A stretch of 64,000 nt of DNA from Tetraselmis striata (taxonomy: Eukaryota; Chlorophyta; Chlorodendrophyceae; Chlorodendrales; Chlorodendraceae). Shown one piece after another: positions 55,724 through 64,000 of this stretch (positions are counted from its first letter, which is position 1; every line of letters starts with the position of its first letter). The position numbers and the translations under genes were made by a program. The DNA lies in NCBI GenBank assembly GCA_006384855.1, contig VCJN01002800.1, positions 36,109-100,108 on the forward strand. Direction: 5' to 3'. The notes under the pieces are model-generated. The model did not search any database and was not told where the DNA came from. It saw only the letters and a program-made list of their open reading frames with translations.

Positions 55724-56845
55724 GAAATTGTCATTATTCGTCATCAATGAAACTCCTACAATGTAGAAATCGCACGGATTCTTCCGGATTACCCGACTGT
55801 AGGAAAACGGTCGCCGCGCGCCCGTTTTCATTCGTCGGTGACGTCATTTCCCTCCCATGAATGGTCGGAGAACCGTTGTAGGAGCTCATTCCTCCGACCG
55901 GACCCCCTTCCATTGTAGGATCGTACTTCCTCCAATAGAAGCTACCATGTGACGCCAGTGCGGGCGATCGGCCCGAGCATGCCCCTCCGCCGGCTTGATT
56001 CCTCGGCTCACATCTCCTCCAGCGCGGCGCTGCCGGGGCCCTTGAGGGGCGTGGGGGCACACCCGGCGCGGTTGCCTTCGATCGAGGTTTCGGGCGACCC
56101 GATCTCGTGCTGGGCCGCGCCTTTGCTACCGCAGGCGACTTCCAGCTCGCCGTTGTCTGTTGCAGAGTCGTCCTCCTCACCGTCGCCGTCGCCGCCGTCA
56201 TGCGCGGAGTTGCCGGGATGCGAGGCCTCGCCGTCGGGGTGCGCCGCATGCCAGCGCAACATGTGCGCCTTCTTGTTGGGCAGCGCGAAGGCGGGCTGGG
56301 CGTGTCGCGTTGCGCTTACGGCCCTGCGGGCTGCCCTCGCAGCTAGGGGAGGCCGGCTCGGCTCGTGCGGCTTTGTTCGGGTCATGGGCAGCCACATGGC
56401 CCGTGGGGCTGACAGCGCGGGGCTCCGGGCTGCGCCCCGACCTCGGCGGTCTGCTGGCCGTGGGGTCTTCGGGCTTAACTGCCGGCGGGCCGGCCATCCC
56501 TTAAAGCAGTAGCAGATGCTACAGCCACGCAGCGCTCGGGCCGCCGGGCCCGGCATGCATTACGTCTCCAGACGCGAGCTGTTGGGTACGGGTATGACGA
56601 TGCGTTGCTAGATGATAAGGCCGCCGCGGACGTATTGCGTGTTCGAGGGCGTGTTGTGCGCCCCAATGGTACCGTTCGCGCGCCTTTTATGATTTGTTCG
56701 CTCGTTTCATATTTGCAAATCATTACTTGGGGTCAGCTGCGTGTGCTACGGCGTCGGAGAAAGGCCCGGTTTTATCGGCGGGTGCCGCGTTTCCTACAGT
56801 CGGCGCATACCGCGCACACGTTTCATTGACGAATGATAACTTTTG
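55724..56845. mobile_element. Possible palindromic element (decayed inverted ends)
   Basis: The reverse complement of 55724-55810 (TTCCTACAGTCGGG ... TTTCATTGATGACGAATAAT) is similar to 56786-56845 (TTTCCTACAGTCGG ... TTTCATTGACGAATGATAAC). Between these diverged inverted ends, on the minus strand, lies a GC-rich frame (56556-56008; about 180 codons, NKKAHMLRWHAAHPDGEASH, acidic tail) with no recognised domain. It could be an old element of about 1.1 kb. Confidence 0.3.
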
Positions 56846-57843
56846 CCTAATGGGGGTTATTACGAACTACGATGGTGACAGCGATAGCGATAATCGTCTC
56901 GAGGAACAGTAAAATACATATCTATACGGTTGCGCCCCATTGCGATGATAGTGATAGCAAGGTACATGCGTAGAGTACGCACTGGCCCCAGGTATCGTCA
57001 GAATCACTCGTTTTGTACATCATCGCTTGAGAACGGGCGCGAGATCGGCTGCCGGACGCGACTGTTCAGCTCGTCCCATGCATCACCCACCCGACCATGC
57101 AAGTGTGTGTGTAGTGCCCTCGGGGAATGCGCGGATATGACGAGCGAGTGTTGTTGCGCCCGTGTGCCAACACGGCTAGCAACCCGCGCGCGGTTTGACG
57201 AGATGATACCACACGTGGACGGCCGCGGAAAAGCTATTTGGGCCGCGAGTGCGACTATTTGGGCCTACCGCATGCGAGTTCTGTAGTAATGTGTACATGG
57301 GTGCGGGCGGCGGCGCTGGCGATAGCCGAGTAGTAGATAAAGGCTTTGTAATTGATTTTTCGAGACACTCGCGGATTGTCTTGAGTTTTGATTGCCGCGG
57401 AGCTGCTAGACTGGATCGCCGGCCAATGAGCGTGAGAGTAACAAGGGACTTAACCGGGTTTTAATCCAAATTTAACCAGGCTGGCGGACTGTGACATCCG
57501 CATTCCTGTCAATTTTCAGAGTTGTGCAGTTGGAACAAATATGTGCGAAAGTATATTAGAGATTATTTACAAATCTAATCATTCATCTCTATTTCTACAG
57601 GTACATCAGCACTATCAGTACGGTACTCGAAGCCGCTGCTATTCAAGTTCCTAGGTTCCTAGGCACCGTCAGCGGAAGACTACCCCGCTACCAGTATCCC
57701 TATTGTGTGGTCTCCCCACAGCATAAGTCTAACCGGGTCCGAAAACCTGAAACCGAGTCAACGACCTAGTGACAAGAGAAAGCCGGAGGCGGCACTCCTG
57801 CTCTTTCTCTCGTCACATCATTATGGCACCTGCCGTTGTAGTT
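56846..57843. other. No gene recognised
   Basis: Short frames only; AT-richer at 57460-57600. Nothing supportable. Confidence 0.4.
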
Positions 57844-58127
57844 TACACTTGTGGCGCGGGCTATATTCCGGGAGTCGAACCGTGCGGAACGGCCAAGTGA
57901 CGGCGGAGATGCCGCGATGCCGGGCGATGCCGCCGAATTAGAAAGCAACCGCCCATCTACTACCACCCCCTCAAGCGAGACCGTCTACACTTGTGGCGCG
58001 GGCTATACTCCGGGAGTCGAACCGTGCGGAACGGCCAAGTGACGGCGGAGATGCCGCGATGCCGGGCGATGCCGCCGAATTAGAAAGCAACCGCCCATCT
58101 ACTACCACCCCCTCAAGCGAGACCGTC
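57844..58127. repeat. 142-bp tandem direct duplication
   Basis: TACACTTGTGGCGCGGGCTA starts at 57844 and again at 57986. The two 142-bp copies are nearly identical (ATATTCC versus ATACTCC), so the duplication is recent. Each ends in CAAGCGAGACCGTC. Confidence 0.95.
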
Positions 58128-59472
58128 CTCGTCTCCGTTAATGCCCGCCCGCCCGCCCGGGACTCTGCACGAACCCACGAGACAGTCCATGTCTTCTGTG
58201 TGAACCAAGTGGGGACTAAGCTGGCGGCGTGACGTTCCCCGTTCGTGGCGTCGCCATGCAGCCGCCGTGTGAGCGTACGTCCGGTAAACGCGACATACGA
58301 GTTGTCGCATCACCTAATATGACAATGGCTTCGAAGCACCGCCCGTTGTCGGCGGCCCCCTCAATATGTTCACCCGTGCACTTGCCACAACAACATCTAG
58401 TGCTGACGAGGATGGCGGCTTGCTCCGTGCGTGCCTTGCTGCAAAGTGGTGGCGCTTTATCTCCATCCGGTGGTAATATAGACAACGGTGCCACCGCGCC
58501 ATGTCGCACGCACCCTGCGTTTTCCGCAGTCCTTCTCTTCGATTCCGCAAAACCGCTTGCATTATTTACTATTGGCTAGAGAGAACTTCCATGTGGATAC
58601 ATTCAATAGCATCATAGCAATTTATGCGCCAAAGCGGGCACATAATCACACATGCTCATCACATTATGGCAGGCTGTGCATGGCGCAGCTTGATTGGAAT
58701 GAAAAAATAGCCGTGTTCCTATCACTATTTTCAAAAATTTAGATAAATCCACCACATTTAGGAAGCGTTCTAGCACATTAAGAGAGCTATACCCCCCAAG
58801 ACGGCGCGATGGGAAGCGCAGGTGAGGCTTGTTTGGGACCGCACATTCGTTGATGAGTATGACTCAATATGAAAGTGCTCTTTGTAAACATGATATTACA
58901 TCACTCGATAAAGCGCGCCCATGGCGGGTGCTGCTCATCATCACTTGCGCATTCCCGAGGTTCACTAAATCCTGCATCGTACCCATCCGCTTCAATATAT
59001 CACTCATCTTCATCTATGTCGGACTCCGCCCACTAGTCTCCCGGACTGTCTCGTAATTATACCGTAATGGCACGTAATGACGTAATCGCGATTTTCCCAG
59101 GGAATGGGCATGTAATCGCCGTATCTACCGTGTAATCGGCGCTTTAGCGACTACTGCTAGGCTCAGTAGTCGCAATGACGTGCCCGGCTCGCCAGCGTTC
59201 CGTAATATGCTACCAGTAGCATGTTGTGCCATCCGCATAGTACATTGGACCCACATCACGCGTGTGCCCGTAATCGCTCCGGGTTTCGCCACACTCTACT
59301 ATAACGCCTCACAAGCTCCGTGGCGACGCAACGGCCAACGGTATTGTAGGTCTCAAACCGGCGAAGTTGCAGTCGCGCGGACACTTCACCATGCGCAGCA
59401 GCCGGAGCGCCAGCGACTAGCCCCTACCAATACCCGCCGCTGCGAGCCGCCGGCGCCGAGTAGTGGTGTGCC
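58128..59472. other. No gene recognised
   Basis: Short frames without similarity. GTAAT(C/G) words repeat near 59055-59140. Possibly the 5' flank of the Tnp2-type element. Confidence 0.4.
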
Positions 59473-59892
59473 ATGGGGCGTCGCAACTCCAAGCGCCGTA
59501 TTCCTGCGGGCAAGGAGGGCTGGACCGCTGCCGAGGGGATTCCGGAACCGGTGACCAAGAGAATCTGCCGCCGCGCGTGTGGCGCTTGCTTCACGAGGAC
59601 TCGGTTCTACGACACGCACAGGTGGGCGTGTGCCGAGCCGCCTCCGCCCACCGCCGCGCATGTCGCAGCCGGTGATGATGGCGCCCTTGCGGTAGCTGCT
59701 GCACCGTACGGCCGTCACCCCTCCGCTCCGTCCGGACCGGGTCAGACCGAAACGCGGGGCGAGCCGGGTGCATCGATACTGTCGATCGCCGCCGCCATCG
59801 CCCCCGCTGCCCTCTCCGCCACTCTCGTCTCCCCGAAACGAAACAGCGAGCCCCGCACCCAACGGCGGGGAGGGGCGTTCGGTGTCGTTTGA
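59473..59892 (+). CDS. Arg/Cys-rich frame, possible first product or N terminus of the Tnp2-type element
   Basis: An intact ATG frame of 139 codons: MGRRNSKRRIPAGKEGWTAA, then a Cys/His cluster CRRACGACFTRTRFYDTHRW followed by AC, which could be a zinc-binding knuckle (C-x3-C-x2-C...H-x3-C). An Ala/Pro-rich tail follows. It lies just before sequence resembling Tnp2 transposase on the same strand. The link to the element is by position only. Confidence 0.35.
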   Translation: MGRRNSKRRIPAGKEGWTAAEGIPEPVTKRICRRACGACFTRTRFYDTHRWACAEPPPPTAAHVAAGDDGALAVAAAPYGRHPSAPSGPGQTETRGEPGASILSIAAAIAPAALSATLVSPKRNSEPRTQRRGGAFGVV

Positions 59893-60394
59893 TGGTGGCC
59901 AAGCAGCACGCATGGCAGCGCAAGAGATGAATGCGCTCCCCCCCCCCCTCCCCCCCGTTGCCCTCCCTCATGTCCCGTTACATCATCTGCTACATACGCC
60001 CACCGCCGCCCCGTGATAGCCACCCGTGTGCATCATCCAACGTCCAGATCGTCAGTTGGAGATGGGATAACGAGGACACATACCCGACGGATAGGTAGTT
60101 GGTGATGAAGGTGATTTACGACCACGGCGACTCGGAAGAGCTAACTGAGTCGGAGATACAACCGCTATACATGACGACATAAAAACTGGGCGATTTCACT
60201 CGCAGGTTGCCCCAAGGCGCCATTGACGCCCTACCGCGGCGATGCGCCCCGTACGCACCCACCGCCCGTGCTTTTCGCGGGGTGCTTGCCCACGTTGTTG
60301 CCCCATAGTTTAGGTATTTGTGAGAGTATCGCATTGGCAACGTGCAAACGACAATTTGTTGTGCTTCCTTATTACTCGCGCATTTGTTTAGATG

Positions 60395-62770
60395 CTTGCG
60401 TGCATGTACATGTGACAGGAGCTACACGAACTTCTCCGATAGCGACGCCGAATACATTGTCGCGGGGGTTGTGGAAGGCAGTCCCTCTGACGACAGCCGC
60501 AACCGACGACAACGACGACGAAGGTATGACGATGGCTGGTATGACGCTAGCGCGAGGTATGACTTCATTACCGGGACCGGCAACGCTCGGGGGAAGTGCG
60601 ACGACGGGAAGAGGTGAGCATGTATCGTGTCGACCCCCCTTCCCCATGTATGCCGCCTACTAGTCCGTTGCTAACACCAATTCCTCCACCCCGCTTCGCA
60701 ACAGGCGCCGTCAGTTGTACACCGGTGCCGACGCCACCCTGATGGAGGCCGCGCTCAATCTCTGCGAGTGGAGGCTGAAGCACAACATAAAGACGGCGGC
60801 GTTCGAGAGGCTGTCGAAGCTGTTGAAGAAGCATATGCTACCGAAGGACGGGTCTACCGAGACGTAGTACCAGGTGGAGCAATGCCTAAACGTCCCGGAC
60901 ATAAAGAAGTATATCGTTCAGAAGTATATCGTGCGATGAGCATCGGTACGGCCACTCCCTGGATGGTGACTGGAGCTACGACGACCGCTGCCCTCGCTGC
61001 AATCTGATGCGCTGGACCCCCGAGTCACTGCGCCACCCGCGCCCCGCCACGTCTCAACCGCGCAAGTTTTACTACGACTTCAACGTCTGTCAGGTGATGC
61101 GCCCCCGTTCCCTTCCGTTTGCCCCCACTCATTGGCAGCATTGTAAGCGCAAAACTTAATAGAGTTATTGTTGCTGTTGCACGAAACACGATGATGCAGG
61201 TGGTGGAGCAATTCTTTTGGGATGAGTAATGGGCTCTGTGCCGAGGCACATGCAGAGACCAATCTATCAATGGGTTTTGGAACTCTGAAGCGTGCAAGGC
61301 CATGGATGCTGCCACCAACGGGCAGTTTTCTCACAAAGACAACGGGGTGTATGATTCACTATGGGGAGATGGGGTGGAGCTGCACTACAGCAAAGCATAT
61401 TCTTGCTGGATATTTGGCATTAGGTTCGTACCCCAGTGCTGTTACATGTATGAGTATAATTATAGTTGGGTGGCTTTTGCCTTCTGTGGTGTGGCTTTTG
61501 CAGGTGTCAAGACATGCCATCATCAAATCAGGGGGAGAAGCACAACAAGAAGGTGCTGATCATCATCCCAGGGCCCTTTGCACCAAAGCACGCTGGCATA
61601 TATGTGGAGGAGACACTCAAGGCAATTGCGAGAACGCAGAGCGCGGAGGGCGCACTGACTGTTCAAGATGTGTATGAGGTGACTGACAACGATGGCAAGA
61701 AGTCCAGAGCGCGCCGTGGCTTGCAGCACCAGGCGTGCACCCACTGCCAATCTGAAGTGGGCATGCTGCCTTGCAATTGGCTGTTGCTGGCACATAACAC
61801 CAACATGCACAATGTGGGCTGATGGACTACATATATACATTGGCGCCTTCTTTGCTGACATGCATGGACGCTTCAATGCTATGAATGGTGGAATGGTGAA
61901 ATTACATCGTGGCACGGCTGCTCCTACTGCTTGCCACGGAGTACAGAGGGCACGGAAAAGAAACAAGGTGAGACTGTGAATGCGTTATGTGTCTGCATGC
62001 AAAAAGCGTATTACTGCTCCAGATGATGCTGATCATACATGGGCGGCTTCGGGTACATGCAAGTACTACTTCGGAGTTTGCCGTCCAGACGCCCCGTACT
62101 GCGACGGCTATATAGATACGGCGTGCACATGGTGGTGATGGACTCAGCGCATGAAAAAACTGCCGACGATGACCATGATCCCAGCATTGCCTACTGCGGG
62201 GATGCCCACATGTAGTTGTTGTGCGGTTTCTGGCAGTGGAGGCCGGCGCATGGCGCATCGTGCAGACGATAGCCGGCACTCCATGCATGTTTCAATTTGT
62301 GCGCTCATTGGCTGCCGTATGTAAGCTATGTTGACTTTAGGCCGCTGCCGATAGCACGTCCACAACTTTTGGGGGTAATCAAGGACTTTTGGGAGTATGT
62401 CAGCACCCTGAAGGTTCGTGAGCTTTTACATCGCCGTTGATGCGTGCCCGTGGTTCCCGCTGCAAGGGGCGTTGCTGAAATGTGTGTGGTCTCACAGGAT
62501 ATGCGGCCCAAGATCAAGAAATGGACATGCGGATGGCGTTGGTCGCTTTGACCAATGACTTTGGCAGGCCAGTCCGGCCGATGCTGCCGTCAACCGGCAC
62601 TAGCGGTGCTTGTGGTGTGTGCCAAATGGACATGCGAGGACTTCCTGCACTTCGCGGAGACGGTGGCAATGCTGGTCCTTGGGTTAGGCCCCCCCGCTGC
62701 TATTGTTAGGACTAACATAGCCCAGCTTCGCTGTATGTGGAATCTTCTTTTGGCCACATTTGCAGAAGAC
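60395..62770 (+). pseudogene. Tnp2-type (CACTA/EnSpm) transposase, decayed
   Basis: Plus-strand pieces in Tnp2 order. SDSDAEYIVAGVVEG is the acidic start (60420). LYTGADATLMEAALNLCEWR with FERLSKLLKKHMLP follows (60712-60850). RCPRCNLMRWTPESLRHP and SQPRKFYYDFNV make the Cys-Cys and PRK.F.Y.F block (60985-61090). Then come SINGFWNSEACKAMDA, KDNGVYDSLWGDGVELH and SKAYSCWIFGIR (61263-61423), a GT-AG intron (61424-61503), and CQDMP with LIIIPGPFAPKHAGIYVEET (61504-61740). Later pieces are ARPQLLGVIKDFWEYVSTLK (62355) and CEDFLHFAETVAMLVLG (62631). In-frame stops and shifts (after 60867, near 61740 and beyond) break it. No CACTA ends were found, so its limits are unknown; a Kyakuja/Dileera-type relative is an alternative. 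Confidence 0.65.
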
Positions 62771-62789
62771 TGAAGTTACGTCTTATATC

Positions 62790-63890
62790 AAGGATTGCAA
62801 GGTTTGCAACCTCAGACACAAAGCAGCATCACCAAGCTCTTGTTGCAGCCTTGCATCCCTTATTGCCTACTAGTCGGCTATGGAAATATTCCAGTCTTGA
62901 TTTTATAACAAACTTGCATGTGGTCGATGGTCATGACATCATTGTCACTTTTGTGGACACATTATCAAAGCATGTCCATTTTGAACCTTGTACTAGATCT
63001 ATAACTGCCAAGCAGCTTGTTCATATTTACATTACCAATTTAAATTTTATGGCCTTAGTGTTTGGATGGCGGGTGGCAGGGATGCCAAATATACCTCTGA
63101 ATATTTTTAAGAGCTTTTCGCTGAGCTTGGCACTATCTTTCATCTTAGCATAGCTTTTATCACCCACAGACTGTTGGCCCCACGGAAATAATTTGTAAAA
63201 TTGTAAAGCAGCTGATATGAGCCTTTTGTTATTATATCCAATCCAAATGGCTGCATTACTTACCGTTCGTCGGCAGAGTTTAATTTCAGTTACAACTCGG
63301 AGTTGTCCTACTCAACAAAACAAACTCTGTTTCAAGCGATGCACGGGTTCCACCGCCGCACTCCATTGGACACGGTCCACCCATTTAATCACATTAGGCA
63401 GCCCCCTCTGGACCTTCCATTAGATTTACAAAATATCCATAACTTGGTCCTAGAAAATATTAAAATAGCTAAATAAGAATATAAAAAATATTACTATGCT
63501 GCATAACACACAACCACTTCTAAGTGTAAACCTTGTGATGAGATCATGATCCGGAATGCCGACCTTCTCATACGAGGGCAACCCCGTACAAAGTTACAAC
63601 GAAAATACGTATTCAAGATCACTGAAATGATCACCCCTCGGGCATATCGCATTGACCCGCCTCCACAATAATGTAGGTTGGTGTGCCACACCATGTTCCA
63701 CATTTGCAAATTCCCGCCAAAATACGAAAATGGGACACATCAACATGTCAACAAAAAACTACCATATCCTTTGATTGGCAAAGAGGTTACACGAACAGAT
63801 GACCATGTTATAGCCCAAGTTTTGGATTGCGAAATTGTAATCTACCCACGTTGTATGCCTTTAGTTCGACCTTGCTTTTCCGAGTAAGGT
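62790..63890 (+). pseudogene. Ty3/gypsy integrase and C-terminal region, decayed
   Basis: WKYSSLDFITNLHVVDGHDI followed by VTFVDTLSKHVHFEPCT and ITAKQL is the integrase core with its first Asp (DFI) and the FVD strand (62880-63030). After stops and frame changes, SFYHPQTVGPTEIICKIVKQ (63150-63215) matches the H-P-Q-T-D-G-Q-T-E end carrying the catalytic Glu, with V in place of D. NSELSYSTKQTLFQAMHGF with HRRTPL (63290-63370) and, in another frame, CHTMFHICKFPPKYENG and TDDHVIAQVLD (63683-63830) match the integrase tail and a chromodomain-like start. It is AT-rich against the window and broken by stops, so inactive. No LTR is seen; the window ends soon after. Confidence 0.75.
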
Positions 63891-64000
63891 GCCGGAACTT
63901 TTCAGAAGCTGCGGATGACTGATGGGTTTCGTTTGTTCGTCCTGTTCAATATGCCAACATTATTCAACAATGCATGTGTTGACATTCGGAATTCAAAGTC
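63891..64000. other. Window end, nothing recognised
   Basis: About 110 bases of AT-rich sequence, probably still part of the gypsy remnant. Confidence 0.3.

Noticed and set aside
57860..57900. tRNA-like T-arm (GGTTCGACTCC on the minus strand)
   Set aside because: The flanking bases do not form a T stem and no acceptor, D or anticodon arms could be found.

Overview
This is nuclear DNA of a eukaryote, most likely a green alga. The genes are GC-rich and split by many GT-AG (some GC-AG) introns. They include a Ser-Pro-Pro-Pro-Pro wall-type glycoprotein region typical of chlorophytes, a plastid-type Rubisco-methyltransferase-like SET protein and a GT29 sialyltransferase-like gene. The mobile elements (Tnp2/CACTA, gypsy, mariner-like, hAT-like) are of the kinds found in algal genomes. 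A prasinophyte-grade alga is my guess; the sequence alone cannot fix the species.

Layout: (1) 0.7-1.2 kb, a small single-pass membrane protein on the minus strand, divergent from (2) 2.1-14.1 kb, a plus-strand gene of about 23 exons. It encodes a type II membrane protein with an IPT/TIG domain, two tandem GT29 domains and an EGF-like module between them. The first GT29 copy has lost the nucleotide-binding and catalytic-type residues; the second keeps most of them. Its largest intron carries about 1.9 kb of a 22-bp minisatellite. (3) 15.2-20.9 kb, a minus-strand coiled-coil gene with a satellite of about 250 bp in one intron. (4) 21.8-23.9 kb, a plus-strand three-exon SET-domain gene. (5) 25.7-49.7 kb, what looks like one giant minus-strand gene: signal peptide, about 27 leucine-rich repeats (often one per exon), a polyproline stalk made of repeated cassette exons, Calx-beta-like and cadherin-like repeats, a cysteine-rich juxtamembrane region, about 8-9 membrane segments and a long cytoplasmic tail. 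(6) 49.9-64 kb, a gene-poor graveyard of mobile DNA: an 826-bp mariner-type element with TA duplications, a hAT-like element, a dispersed repeat ending in TAATTACAT, a reverse transcriptase fragment, a Tnp2/CACTA-type element and an AT-rich gypsy integrase remnant.

The two most notable genes both look extracellular or secretory: the double sialyltransferase-like protein would act in the Golgi on glycoconjugates, and the giant protein would be a surface receptor or channel. No functional link between them is shown by the sequence. A genome-architecture signal runs through the window: introns tend to carry long poly(C) runs on the sense strand shortly after the 5' splice site, on both DNA strands. 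All exon limits are read by eye from splice signals and reading frame, so they are approximate.
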